Below are positions 8,336 to 19,959 of a stretch of 64,000 bases of DNA, in pieces (positions within the stretch are counted from its first letter, which is position 1; each line of letters starts with the position of its first letter). The DNA is from Laccaria trichodermophora (taxonomy: Eukaryota; Basidiomycota; Agaricomycetes; Agaricales; Hydnangiaceae). Where the stretch lies: NCBI GenBank assembly GCA_018417955.1, contig JACTVC010000037.1, positions 372,001 to 436,000 on the forward strand, read 5' to 3'. The notes beneath the pieces are model-generated. The model was given only the letters and a program-made list of their open reading frames with translations. It did not search any database and was not told the origin of the DNA. The position numbers and the translations under genes are program-made.

Positions 8336-10542
8336 TTAAAAACACGAATGCAAATACCCCTGATTTTCGGCGTTGTCTGGAGAACTCAAGGCTTCATTCA
8401 GGACAGTTTGCGCACATAGGTGAGCGAAATGACCGATAGAATCAGCCTTTCCGACAGAAAGATGACGACATCGTTTGGGATCTTGTAAGAATGATTGAAG
8501 GAGTTGGAGAAATTTGTCCCCATGTCTGAAATCACCAAGATGCTGGTCAGTGAAATCCCAAAGCCATCCAAGATGCTGGTCAGTGAAATCCCAAAGCCAT
8601 GCAATTTCTGTCAGGAGGGTGAAGTGGCCTGTGGGCCTCCACATCCTTGATTCCCAAGTGCCAAACGACAGTGATAGCCATAACAGAGCGATCACTGACT
8701 TCGTCCACGAGAACCCCCCTAGCCACGAAAGTAGATGTTGGTCAAGCGCTGAGTTGAGTCCGGAGCAAATTGGGCTGCACTTTTTCAAATTGCACTACAG
8801 GAAACGTAAACCTTTAATGTCAGACGAAACTGAGTTCTTGCCTTATCATGCAAATCACTTCGCAGTGTTCCGTAAAACTCCCACCAATAAACGAGTCTTT
8901 TTAACGTTGTCGAATCGGAAAGGCTGAAGCGATGCGAATTCGTTTAGCGCAGGATTATTATTCACTCGCCGCCGCTTGGAATTGGGTATTTTTGAGAGTT
9001 GGCGCATACATGATTCTAAAAGCAGGGAATGTGCCGCATGTTCATCGGTGTGGAGATCTTCCGATCTGTGGCGATCTACCAAATAATCCCTGAACGAAGC
9101 ATGATAGAAATGAATGGAATGAGTCCTGCACGCTGGTAGGTAGATGAGGGAGTGTAAGTCCCAGAAGAGTAATACAATCTCTTCCGACTTGAGATCGAAA
9201 AGGGTTTCCAATAAAGCGGGTGTTGGGGCTTGGTTACGCTGTAAATAAAAGATAGCCCCAAGAAAAGAGATGACTTTCTTGATTTCCAAAGTCGATCGCA
9301 AAACATGCGTGTACAGTTGATCAATGAGGGCGAAGGGATTGGTGATGTGTTGAGAGGCGTCGAGTGAATCACAGATAGCCAGAATAAGCTCGAGCTGTGT
9401 GGAAGGGACCTTACGATCCTCATCGACGAATCGAATCACCGTCGCCGCAAAAATAAATTGGCCGGATGACTTTTGAACAAGGAATGAAATTACTTTTTCT
9501 GATGGCCATGGCTGGGGGAGGGAGGACATCGAAGGAAAGCGAATGCGCCGGCGGTGATATATATCTGAAAAGCTGCTCCGAAGAAATGTTGCTATGTCGT
9601 GGTCAGGATCGTAAGAACCGTCGAGAACAATATGGTGGGTGATGGTGGAAAGTCTGTCCTCAAATACATCGGAGACGGCGGGCTCCTCTCGACTGGCGAT
9701 GAGGAGGTATAGTCTAGGTAAGGAATACTTGATTTTCAAAAGAGCGTCGTTGAACATGTGTAAGATATCGGCCTGAACTTTCCCGTCGTTGCATTCATCA
9801 AGACCGTCAATAATAAGCAATGAAGGCCATGGGTAGTTCCATTCCGCCTGAAACGAAGCCTGAATCAGAGGTTGGACCACAAGAAGTTCCATCTGAACGG
9901 GCAACGCCTTTTCAAATATTGATAGGTCATCCAGCACGACTTGCTCGATGAAAGGCTTAGTCGCTGGAACTGATTTTGCCAGCTGCGCAGCAATAGTCGC
10001 AATCAGGTGAGTCTCAGTGTCTCTCTGAGGAGCGGTACGTGCAAAAAAAAAACTAGCAGCGAGCCCCTTGGAATCATGGAAAGTTTCGGCTATAGTCTGC
10101 AAAATGGCTGACTTGCCAGAGCCAGCTGGGGCGCTGAGCCAAAGGATCAGAGTATCTTTGGAATCGTCTAAGACCCAATTTGTTATGTCTTTGAGAACGG
10201 CTTTTCGTGTATCCTTGTGGCATCTTGGAGCGTCGGCGTAGCGTTCTTTGGAATTGTGCATTGCGCTGGCTGCGATGTTTGTTTGAAGAATTTGGAGGCC
10301 TGAAACCTATTAGTGAAGTCGTTTTCTGTCAGAAAAGGGAGGAGAGTTACCGTGTCCGCCTGTCAATACACTTGGGCCATTGATATGCGTAACTGGGATT
10401 CGTTCATGGTAGAAATCCGGTTTGAGCGCTAGCGTTGCAGAATACTACTTACATGTCAAAACTCACCCGATGTATAATTTCCATGGACTTCAGTGAGGGC
10501 GCTGGCGCCTGACACGATGACACCTTCTGCGCGGTCAAGCAT
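8336..10542 (-). CDS. NACHT-type NLR-like NTPase, copy 1 (C-terminus damaged)
   Basis: Start ATG at 10542 (MLDRAEGVIVSGASALTEVH). Two small introns precede the main exon (10261 downwards). That exon carries Walker A APAGSGKSAIL, Walker B LLIIDGLDEC and an Arg motif LLIASREEP, typical of the fungal NACHT NTPases of NLR proteins that act in non-self recognition and cell death. The fold behind the NTPase is helical; no WD, ankyrin or TPR repeats are seen. Compared with copy 2, about 110 bp are missing near 8930 and the frame is shifted, so the frame stops at 8855. The continuation (RLVYWWEFYG in another frame, a GC-AG intron 8795-8841, then the last exon to 8336) is still readable. Copy 1 may therefore be a recent pseudogene or encode a shortened protein. 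Confidence 0.7.
8535..8600 (-). repeat. 33-bp tandem duplication in the last NLR exon
   Basis: A 33-bp unit is present twice head to tail (8535-8567, 8568-8600). In the reading frame it duplicates WLWDFTDQHLG. Copy 2 has a single equivalent (WLWDFKNQQ), so the duplication arose in copy 1. It keeps the frame. Confidence 0.85.
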
Positions 10543-10718
10543 TGGACATCTGGTGTAAAGATGCTTGTTTTTTAGGCCGTGGTCAAATCGAGGTCTGTCG
10601 TGGTGGGAATGAAGAAGTGAAGCGCCCAATCATGATGGAAAACGCCAAGCATTTGTGTTGGATCAACGGATTTGATTATCGATTGTCCTTCCAAACAGGG
10701 TCGATGTTCAATGAACCA
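10543..10718. other. 5' flank of NLR copy 1 up to the transposon border
   Basis: About 10590-10640 is still recognisably similar to the first coding segment of NLR copy 2 (minus strand GGGCGCTT..ACTTCTTC) but carries stops. The homology stops shortly before the left Plavaka terminus at 10719. Confidence 0.45.
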
Positions 10719-10752
10719 TGTCGGAAAAACCCGGTGTGCCTTACAAGGGCTG
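10719..10752 (+). repeat. Left terminal inverted repeat of the Plavaka element
   Basis: Pairs with 17632-17664 with three substitutions and one 1-nt gap. The outermost 11 bases TGTCGGAAAAA are identical. Confidence 0.85.
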
Positions 10753-10974
10753 TAAGGCCGGTAATGACGCCAGTGATTTGTAAGGGACTTATAATAAACA
10801 AGTTGACCCTTATAGATGGGACCGCTCACTTACAAGATGCGTGGGTCATTTGTAAACTTGGTTTGCTTACAATTTGACTGAAAATTATAATTGAAGTATC
10901 TTGTTACAGATGTAGATATCAGTTGTATTGGATTGTATTCATTGTATTGAAGGGCTGATATTATATATTATTGT

Positions 10975-11075
10975 TGTCAATGGGATTCGAACGCGAGACC
11001 TTGTATTGAATGCTTACCTATTATATTTCTGGTTGTACATAGTTACCGCTGGGTCATGGTGGCTTTTCTAACTAT
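10975..11075 (-). other. tRNA-like sequence (possible SINE head or dead tRNA)
   Basis: On the minus strand TGACCCAGCGGTAACTATG resembles a Pol III A box, and CGTTCGAATCC, about 55 nt downstream, resembles a B box. The T arm and acceptor do not pair (CTCGC against CCCAT), so this is not a working tRNA. It lies inside the Plavaka element near its left end. Confidence 0.35.
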
Positions 11076-11271
11076 ATACTTGAGGTTGATATGAAGGCAC
11101 GGCTGGCGTTTACTATATATCAGGAGAACCTCAATGACTGACCGGCCGTCTTGGGCAGGTGTCAAATTTTTTTCAAGGTTGCGTATGAACTGATGTTGCA
11201 CAACCTGTAAATCTGGAAGGTCGGACAGGACAGTGCGCAATGGTACCATTGACAGTGATGTCGTTTTAATG

Positions 11272-11353
11272 ATGTCATTTCCATGTGGCATCAACGAAAC
11301 GTCTACTGCTCAGAACCAGTAGACGTTTCGTTGACGCCACATGGAAACGACAT
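11272..11353. repeat. 82-bp near-perfect palindrome inside Plavaka
   Basis: The 37-nt arms 11272-11308 and 11317-11353 are reverse complements with two mismatches, both A against G, around an 8-nt loop CTCAGAAC. The arms contain CAACGAAACGTCTACTG. It lies between the left terminus and the accessory gene's 3' end. Confidence 0.9.
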
Positions 11354-11544
11354 GAGCGCCTTTCGTTGAGAATGTTTCAGAGCAAAGCGACCTCGGCACT
11401 TACTTGCACAAGGTAAGAGATCACACAAAAACAGTTTCAATCTAAATGAGATCTATACTGCAGGTAATGATGTCGATTCCGCTACAAGTTGAGTGGCTAT
11501 TGAGTACTACTAGCGCTCACGGCGGCCCTTTGACAATCCTAACC

Positions 11545-13289
11545 TTACGCAGCCTCTGCAGCCTTGCCTTTACCCCTCTTTGAGCGGGTGCGTGTTCCAC
11601 CCAGCACAGCTTCTGGATCTGTTGGCGGCGCCACTGTTTTTGCAAGACGTGCAGGCCGCGCACGTGGTTTTCTCACCGGAACAGCAACATTTGTGTCTGC
11701 AGTGGTGTCAATCGGCGTATTGGCGGAGATCGAAGGAGCGGCGGATAACGAGGGGGTGGTGATAGTGGTAGGTAACTCGTTGTTGACGGGCGCTGGACTG
11801 GGGATGTCGATTGTGGTGGGTGCTCGAGATTGATCAGTACGCGACGTAGGTGCCACTGACGGCTGAGAGTCATCCAGGCGCATTTTCCGGATCATGGCCA
11901 TCATTTGCGATTCACGGCTCGGGTTGGCGCTGGTGCTCGCGACGTCGCCATAATCGGATTCTTCTTCAGAGTCAGGGGCGAGGAGGCACCAGGGCAGAAC
12001 AGCCATGTTCCACTGGCGTAGGAGCCTCTTCGTCGTAATCGTCTCACTGGTCACAATTAAAATTTGTTTGTACTCTTCGAAATCCTCCATGTAGTTGATG
12101 CCGGTACTACTCCCAATACCTGTTTTTGTAATTTCTGGATCACCGGAATGTAAGAAGCGAGCCTGGCATGAATTAAATGAGCTTTTTATCTGTTCATGGG
12201 TCAAGTGGAGCTCACCATCGTGGCCATCCAGGAAATAAATCCAAATGTGACACCCTTGATGCGGTTGTACAATGGGCTGTTTGCCTGTAGCGTTGCCGTC
12301 TCAGTATTGTAGTGGCCGGGTCCGAAAACGATGAGTCTCGCAAACTAAGCACAAGAGTTAGTAGAGACAATACAAGATAATAATGGTGCTTGACTCACAT
12401 CCATCAACTTTTTGTTTAGAAACAGGCCATTAACATCCGTTGATGGATCGTCGTTGAGATATAGAAGGGGTGGGAAGACGGGATAGCGATCCTTCGGGTC
12501 CTTCTTACTCACGTTGAATCCCAGCGCATCCATGAGTGGCTGACGATTTGCCGGAGAGACATCGTCGTTAGAGTCGACATCCTTGCGTGCCTTCTTGATC
12601 TCAAAAAGCGATTGATCTAATCCAAAAATGACGCCAGCATAGGCTCGCGCTCGCGTCAGCGCGCTCGACCGTCCTGCACCATGGCTTTTCAGAAACTAAG
12701 TAAATCGGGTAAATTTCAGAGCCATTAAATACAAAAGTTTCACGTACCACAGCTGGGAAATTGTCATGATTTTTCATATAGTCGTGAAAATGGGTGGGGA
12801 TGCAGCTGTATAGTTCTGCAGTAGTGCCGGAAGATATATTACCATCTCCATCGTAACGCTCACTGCTGTCCCAAGAAAAATCTGGGCGAGGGGCTTTGAA
12901 TGCCTTGGCGCCATCTCGAATCCAAGCAGAGTAGAATATCTGGAATACTTTACCCCATTTGCTAATCTCATCGTCGTGTGAGGCTAGAACGGTGGCAACT
13001 TTCCCTGCGTTCAAGGGTGATTGACTAAGACGTGCCTTCAACTCTGCAACCTCTGCTGTGAGACGCGATATCTCAAGCTTCGCCGCATTCAGTTGGCGAT
13101 GGCTATCGCGATATGCCTAAAGATTCAGATAGTCAGCGCTAAGTTTGAACCCAAAGTAATTTAACTCACATTCAAGACAACATCATGCGAGTCATCTCCA
13201 ACAAAGGGAGCATTGCAACTGGTATCGGAAAACATTGATAGTGGCTGTGAGATGTCGGAGTTGGGAGTGGAGGTTGTGGATGGAGGCAT
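11545..13289 (-). CDS. Plavaka-borne accessory protein (DUF6698-like)
   Basis: The start at 13289 begins MPPSTTSTPNSDISQP. Exons are split by about five short introns, with GT-AG sites visible near 13170, 12740, 12690, 12400 and 12330. An early coiled-coil-like stretch (AKLEISRLTAEVAELKARL) is followed by the core: YPVFPPLLYLNDD, a conserved LIVFGPG, and FLHSGDPEITKTGIGSSTG. The C-terminal 120 residues are low-complexity Ser/Thr/Pro with a basic tail. The core resembles uncharacterised DUF6698-type proteins abundant in mushroom genomes. Because it lies between the inverted repeats and shares orientation with the transposase, it is probably cargo of the element. Confidence 0.6.
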
Positions 13290-13889
13290 GTTCCTGTAGA
13301 GAAAACTCGAGAGCGAAAAAGAACGTTTTGTCGAGGTAGTCGATAGTGTTCTCTGAAGAATTCCTAGAGCTTAAATACAGCTTACGAGTTCTTTAATTGG
13401 ATAGATTCTCACCACCTTGATGCGATGCGTGAAACTCGAAGTTCGGAAGACCGGAACACTTTGAACATTCTGAAGCAGGACTGGGCAAGGGCTGTAGTAT
13501 ACAAAAATAGGGTGGTTTTCAATTATTTACCATGCAGGTGGTGCTTTCTTGCATTTAACGTCAAAAGAAACGTTGCTCGGGAATAAATGCCGGTGATGAC
13601 ATCATTTGAGATGTCATTTACGGTAATATGCCAGAAATGATGCGAGAATTGGCTGTGCTCGTTTGCTCAGACCAGAGGGCTTCAATTACCCGAGCTCACC
13701 TCATTTCCATCATTACATATGCTGCTTAATCACCGAAATGAGCTTGGCACATATGTGAAAAATTTACGTGTAAATTGATTTGTTCAATTTACTACAAAGG
13801 ATTTTAAGTAATGTGGCAATGACCATTAAATTTCTGCAATGCAAATTCCAGATAAATAGTAGACAAAGATATATTAAAAGTGACAATTA
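13290..13889. other. Spacer between the two Plavaka genes
   Basis: Non-coding, AT-rich. Contains paired ATGACATCATTTGAGATGTCAT around 13590, a small palindrome resembling the GATGTCATTTCC arms at 11272. Probably holds the promoter of the accessory gene and the 3' end of the transposase gene. Confidence 0.4.
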
Positions 13890-16800
13890 TCATATGTTGA
13901 CTCGTCGTCGGGAAATAGGTAAAGTCTTTAATCGTAGCCACATGTCTGAATCCACCACGTCAATGACAATATACTCATCTTCATATTCCGAATTAAAGTC
14001 CTTAACCATGAGAGCTCCCCGTACAATTGATTCCACCGAGATGAAGGCAGATGAGCTTCGAGGACGTGCACGAATATGAATGAAACGAAGATCTTTGTCG
14101 CGCACACGAAATCTGTGATCAGGTGGAAGATCCATGGGTAATGTGAGTGCCATGTAGTATGTCTTGCCCTTGATTATGCATTCAAATGTGTGCAACAACC
14201 GGGCAAAGATGTATTCATCTTCCTTGACCTTGACGATGACACAATCATATCGAGGCTGGCCATGAAAAAGAGGATTGATGTGGAGGAGATCTGTGGCTAA
14301 TCGCCAATCAACTATTGATTCGTAGTTGACCCTGAGCAATTGATATGTTGTTATCTATTCTGAGATTAGCTATCAACATACAAAAGCATTACATCCAGAG
14401 TATACCTGGTCATTTGGTGCAATCTTAATTGTGTGCCCTAGAAATGTGGAAAAGAACCGCCCAAGCTTCTTGCGAAAATCCAAGAAAGCATTGTCTGCTT
14501 GATGCTCTGTCTCCAGATCGATGAATGATTTTGGTGGGGTGGAGGAGCCTAGAGAAACATGATCACTTCCAATAATCTTCTTTGTGTCACTATCCTCTGC
14601 AGATTTTGCTGCTTCAGCTGCTAAGTCATCAAGATAATCGATATCTGTTCGTATCATGCTGGCAACCAAGTCATAGTGATCAAATTTCAATATCTGTTAA
14701 GTGTTTGTGAATGAATGAATCGGCTGCTTATTGAGATTCAGGACTGACCTGTGGTGCAACATTCTTGAAATTCGTTCGGAACTTGTAGGTGTTTTTGAAA
14801 GCTCCATGGCACTTTTCATTTGGCTTGGTATTATAATTTCGTGTGGCTCCTTTTTGTTGGATGTCATCAAACATGTGCTTGTGTGTATGTGCTTTCGGAA
14901 AATTCCATGATTTTTCTGGACTCAGATGCATATATTCCTGTTATTGAAGTCATCAGCAAAACCCCAAAAACTGAAATATGCCTTCAAACATGTAATAATT
15001 TCTCAAACACCAAAAGCTCTGCACGGCCTTGTCGAATTGTTGTCTCTGTGTGAACTGTCAATGAGGCATACATATCAAGTTCGAGATAGCTGCGCATAAG
15101 TTGGAGCAAAAGATATCCTTTGGCTGTTGTCTCCTTGCAAAAAATATTATGGATAGCAAAAATTATAATCTAAATAACTGTTGCATCAGAAGCTCTTCAG
15201 AAAACAGAAAATTGTCTTAACCTTTGACATGTCTTCATACTTACTACCATCTGCAAATTCACCTGTCTTCATAATTGATTTGAAATGGTTTAAGCCACTC
15301 CAGGGTGGGATTTGATCAATTCTATTTATATTGAGTGCTTCTCAAAGCATTGAAATGAAATGAAATACATACTGGTTATCAATAAGCTTCATTAGCTCCT
15401 TTCCAAGACCATCAGCAATGGTTTTCACTTCCTCCCAAAGATGGTCAGAGAATAGACCACCATGATAAGCATGAAGGCGATCCCAAGAAGTGGCTTTATA
15501 GATGCATGTTCGCTGGAGTGCCCAAAATACATTCTGAATTGTGTACAGGTCAGTGCTGTACACAGAAATAATGTTCAAACTTTACCTCTACACCACGAAG
15601 CCTATAGCTCTTCAAAATTTCCTCCCTTTGTGCTGCACTGAGGTCAGGATCCAGGGAAGATTCATAAATCTTCCTCATTTCACTTGTAGTGCGAAGAGGA
15701 AAATTGGTTGAAAGATTTGTTAGTTCATCCCCTGGTACTAGGCAAACTGGACATGGGAATTTGCTGTTTAGACCACGAATGAGGGTAATCATACATCTAT
15801 TAAGCATGGTTGAGATTTCAGTATTATGGGGAGCTCAAGACGTACTGTTCCTCATAATCAGCAGATGCAATCAATACAATTGGAAACATCCACCGTTCAA
15901 TGTCAGCAACTGAAAGCGTATATCCTGTCATGGCATATTGCTTGATTGATTTTAAGACCTCATAGAATGCCTTGTGCCAGACCACTCGTTTGAAGTTGAT
16001 ATAGCTCTTTTTTCCAGTTTCACCTGCATCTTCTTGCAACTGGATCAAGGTGTGTAAGTATAATTATAGTCTCGGGTATAAGTATGTGACACTCACAATT
16101 GGGAACCAACCAACTGTAGTACCACCACCAACTCCTTCTCCATTTCGTATAGTAATTGGAAGATGTGCACAACGCGCTATCGCGGGATACCCCTTTGCTG
16201 TCCCAAATGATGAGAGTCGATTTTTGTCAGCATAAACAATGATGAAGAATGGTACAGCTCCTGGAGGTAAGGTTGTCTGAAGTGTGTTAAAGGAGAAATC
16301 AATTGGGATTAAAGAAATGACAATTACCTGGATATCCCACCAGGCATCAGCTGTCCATGGCTCATCAATAACACGCTCAAAACATTTGCCATTATATTTG
16401 TAATGGCGTTCAGCATCCCAGTGAAATTGCTTCGAAAGGTGTGGATTACTGAGGAGGTCATATGCCCAATCCCACAGAGGACGTGTCCACATCTCAAAAG
16501 GCTTCTCTTCATCCTTATAATCTACGGTGATTGTTGTTTTTTCAAACTGTTTAATATTTTTTTAATCAAAGTATAGTTATTTGGTTATTTGACTTACATT
16601 GGTTGCTCGTGTTGCAGCTTGCTCCCATACTTTTGCAAGATCAGAATAGCCTGATAATGTAAATGACTGTGGGTCAGAGATGCAGCGGTGTATGAGAGCT
16701 ATAAGTGTGGTCGATTGTGATTTATTCATATGGGTATCCAAGATCAACTCGGCGAGTTCGAAATCGAGGCGAGAACGGAAAGGCTTCCATGGTTCTGAGT

Positions 16801-17501
16801 TAGCGGGAATTTTGATGTCGTCAGATGGAAGTGTATCTGTGTATTCGTGGAATCGGAAAGTCTCCATTGGGCGACCACTTCTCGGGTGGTATTCAACTCT
16901 GATGTCATCCAGCTGTGGTGCTTCATGGAGAGGCTGCACCTCGATTGGATGATCTCCCCCTTCCAATGCAGATTCATGGTCACCCAGTGTGGTGTGCTCA
17001 TCTGGATTGCTTAGATTGATGAGTGATGGGCCGGCAAGATCTTGAATTCGAAGCATTCAAGTTATGATGAAATCACGGACATGAAAAATAGTGCACACCA
17101 AGTTCCCCAAGATCCTCTTGTAGCTCAGAACGATGGTATCCCAAATCTGATTCAGATATCAGCTCAAACAAAGTGGACATGGGATATCCGAAACAGAATC
17201 TACCGATCGTATGTTGAGACTGACTTATTTCTACCTGAAGTGGTGCTGCTTGAGCTGGGACATTGAAACTCAAATTAGTCTGCAGCTCTTCATGTTTGGT
17301 TGCATGATGCTACGCACGGAGTCCACCTTCCTGTTCAACGCGCTCGAGGAAAGCCGCGCTCGCAGGATCTGTGGCCTGTGGCCGGGATTTACATGCCTTC
17401 TCGTGATTCTTTATGCCCTGGGCCTTGTATGGCACACCACAGAATTGACAGGGGGAAAGTCCCTTTGGTTCTTGCTGTGGAGCTTTCGCTCGTGGAGGCA
17501 T
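13890..17501 (-). CDS. Plavaka-type DDE transposase
   Basis: Start at 17501 (MPPRAKAPQQEPKGLSPCQ). An N-terminal C2H2-type zinc finger (CQFCGVPYKAQGIKNHEKAC) opens the protein. Then come the family signatures: YHPRSGRPMETFRFHEY and PWKPFRSRLDFELAELILDT (minus, 16.58-17.06 kb), a core with ERWMFPIVLIASADYEEQ (about 15.85 kb), LNSKFPCPVCLVPGDEL (about 15.75 kb), and a C-terminal helical region to the stop at 13890. About ten short introns interrupt it. Plavaka is a DNA transposase group known from Agaricomycetes. I found no stop that splicing could not remove, so it may still be functional. Confidence 0.8.
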
Positions 17502-17631
17502 TGTGAATGAATTGTGAGAACAACAGATACAGCGCTCGGAAAGCAAGGAGCATAATCTTATCATCATCTTGTCATCATTTTCAGGGTCTTACAGGGTGAA
17601 TGCAACTACATCAGGACTGATTGTAACTATT

Positions 17632-17664
17632 TAGCCCTGTAAGGCACGCCAGATTTTTCCGACA
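17632..17664 (-). repeat. Right terminal inverted repeat of the Plavaka element
   Basis: Ends TTTTTCCGACA. Sequence homologous to DUF202 copy 1 begins directly outside it (ATTGCTTCGAGGATCAAC against ATTGCCTCGAAGATAAAC at 4239). Confidence 0.85.
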
Positions 17665-17666
17665 CA

Positions 17667-18157
17667 ATTGCTTCGAGGATCAACTTCTCCTGCGCGAGTC
17701 CTCGGCCAATCGCGGAAGCGTCGCAAGAGACCATCTAGCCGCTGAGCGCACTCTGCTCGCCTATGTCAGAACGAGTTTAGGGATGGTGTTGGTACGCCTT
17801 GTTATACCTACATACCTCATCTCGATGAGACTAATGGGAAGGGATCTGGTGGTAGCGCTCATGCAATTCTTTAATGTTGGAGTGGAAACGAAGGCCATCT
17901 CTCAACCGCTTGGGGCTGCTATCATTCTCATGGCAATCATTCTATCTCTCGGTCAACCCAATCTTATCACTCAACTGACCGGCTGCTCACCTTTGTTAAT
18001 CATAGGCACCCAGCGACATTTCGCCATTCAGACAGCTCTGACGCGGGGCCAATTTCCCATTTCAAGATTCATAATAGCGATTGTGGGTTTTATGATTGGG
18101 TCTGTCATAACGGCGACCTTTGGCATGTTAATAGCAGATCGAATTCGGGGATCCTAA
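17667..18157 (+). pseudogene. DUF202 membrane protein, copy 2 (5' truncated)
   Basis: Keeps the signature SVARDHLAAERTLLAYVRTS, the middle exon ALMQFFNVGVETKAISQPLG, and the final exon ending ADRIRGS at 18157. Introns match those of copy 1. The 5' exons are gone because the Plavaka right terminus lies directly upstream. Nine bases after the signature helix (the ASSG region) are also deleted. Without a start it is presumably non-functional. Confidence 0.75.
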
Positions 18158-18629
18158 GCTCTGGCTGCCTATTTAATGAAAAGCAATTTGAGTAGCCGAT
18201 CATGCTTCCACCGTGGGGATGGCAGGGAAACACTCCAGGATGTGGAGAGAGGTCAATATCACTGGCCAAACAAGACCAGGAATCCTCTCAACGTCGATTT
18301 GCTCTTTCTCTGGTATGACGGAAACCACAGAAACACCGCTTTATCGGAAGGTATGCCACCATTCTCTCCTATCTATAGTTGGGATTTTGGGCCTGTGAGA
18401 GCAAGTATCAGCCGTGGCTACGTATCTCTGGAAGAAAACTCACCTATGTGAAGTCGGTATTGTACCCCTGTCCTTTGATGATGATGCTGTGGGCGGCACG
18501 TCTTCGTTGTCGTTGTCAGATCTTCAACCGGAATGTCTGCAATGATTGCGGGGATAGCTAGATGACAGTAGTGGTATTGTACCAAGAGGCTCGTTATCGT
18601 CGCCAAACAATGGCAACATACTTTCCTCT
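18158..18629. other. Duplicated intergenic segment (copy 2)
   Basis: Counterpart of 4725-5700. The matching block around 18290-18500 includes ATCAGCCGTGGCTACGTA and the antisense splice-donor-like CTCACC. No coding frame assembled. Confidence 0.45.
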
Positions 18630-18977
18630 CAACCATTGGCACGACGTCAACGGCCAAGCTCATCACCTCCGACCCTTCCATCTCTAGGCCGTTCCGCACA
18701 TGTTCAATATCCTTCGACGCTGACGAAGACCCTGAACACCATGCTACGAATCCGTCATATTTGGCACACATCCTCCAACTCCGCATCATGATGGCATTCG
18801 AGGCCGACCCGCGATTCAATCCGCCTCCGGACTTCACCATATGCACGCGCTTCACTCGTTGCTTTCTGTATCTTCATCGTGTGGTATGCCTTTTACCTGA
18901 GGCGGGAGATCTGGATCGACTTTGGGATGGGCATGGGTGATGGGAACATTGGGGTTGAGGTGGATCCGTCGCATTAA
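18630..18977 (+). pseudogene. Small membrane protein, copy 2 (decayed)
   Basis: Aligns with 5732-6073. The region coding for the first dozen residues is deleted, several small indels break the frame (for example around 18710, 18785 and 18830), and no start remains. The membrane segment and the C-terminus (LRREIWIDFGMGMGDGN) are nearly unchanged. Confidence 0.7.
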
Positions 18978-19299
18978 ACTTTTCCAATGGTATGTCGAAT
19001 GCTCTTGGATTAGTCGCTGCTAATACCGTTTCAGGAGTCAGATCGCGTTTTCTATACAGATTTGATATACCTCAGCTGCCCTCGTCGCCCGTCGTCTTGC
19101 AAAACTACTCCCCATCTTCTCCTATCATTATTTCCAGACTTTTTCTACTTAAATTCTACTCCCTATCCTTCTCATCGCCGTTGTACTATCACACACGAAA
19201 ATACCAAAGTGGGCATAATACTCATCGCAGAAATTTACCAGGACTGTTGTTGACATGATGACGACGTGATGATACTACCCGGACGTTCTTCCCTTCTGC

Positions 19300-19760
19300 A
19301 TCAATGACCATCTGGAGAGACATCCAGTTCTTGAAGTTTTGGCAAGATTACCGTGCCTTCAATGTTATCGTCACAGCATGACTTTTTCCCCTCTCGTCCT
19401 TTCATTGGTCTGGCGGGGCACCCGGCTCTCTATCTTGTGACAATGCTCCCTCTTCTCGACGCGTTGGCGAGACTCCCTTGAACCTTCTGCAGAAACACCT
19501 CAGTATTGATCTTCGAACTGCTCTTAACGTTGTGACAAGATTCCGTGATGTACCGGCGGGTTCAAGATTCCCCGCTCTCGTCGTTCTTGTGAGGTTGCCG
19601 CTCCCGAAATTCTGGAGAAACCCTCCGCGATTTGAAGAGACTCCTCGCTCTCGCCGCTACTCCACCTTCCATCGTCTCGGGGCAACTCCCTTCTATCAAC
19701 GTTCTGGCAAGAGTCCCCAGTTCGCCAATAAGGCTTTTTGGGTGCCACTCCTGAAGTAAT
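19300..19760. repeat. Degenerate short repeat, block 3 (copy 2)
   Basis: Counterpart of 6354-6850 with recurring TTCTGGCRAGA-type cores (near 19330, 19465, 19550, 19585 and 19700). The minus strand reads LARTLIEGSC-like peptides. Confidence 0.4.
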
Positions 19761-19959
19761 TGCATAACAAGATTAGTGTAGGTTGATTAGTCTAGATTTT
19801 CTATGACGATTTGCGTTCAGTGCTAAGCCAAGGAGACAGCTTACTGCCATCGATGAATATAAAATTTATCGAATAAGCCTACTCAAATACGTAGTAAAGT
19901 TTGGTATAAAGATTGTTACATGAGTGACCTATGGAGCAATCTACAAAAAACTACGCCGG

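Larger units (their letters stand above)
10719..17664 (-). mobile_element. Plavaka DNA transposon, complete, ~6.95 kb
   Basis: Ends are matching inverted repeats of about 33 bp. The left reads TGTCGGAAAAACCCGGTGTG and the inverted right end TGTCGGAAAAATCTGGCGTG, both continuing CCTTAC(A)AGGGCT. The flanks allow only a 2-bp target duplication (CA on both sides), which is not conclusive. Subterminal CTTACA/TTGTAAG motifs recur at 10741-10880. Inside are two minus-strand genes: a Plavaka transposase (13890-17501) and an accessory gene (11545-13289). The element sits exactly between the two copies of the duplicated DUF202-NLR unit. Confidence 0.85.

Noticed and set aside
8398..8604. Separate small protein on the minus strand (HGFGISLTSIL repeats)
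   Set aside because: Other-frame reading of the 33-bp duplication in the NLR last exon.
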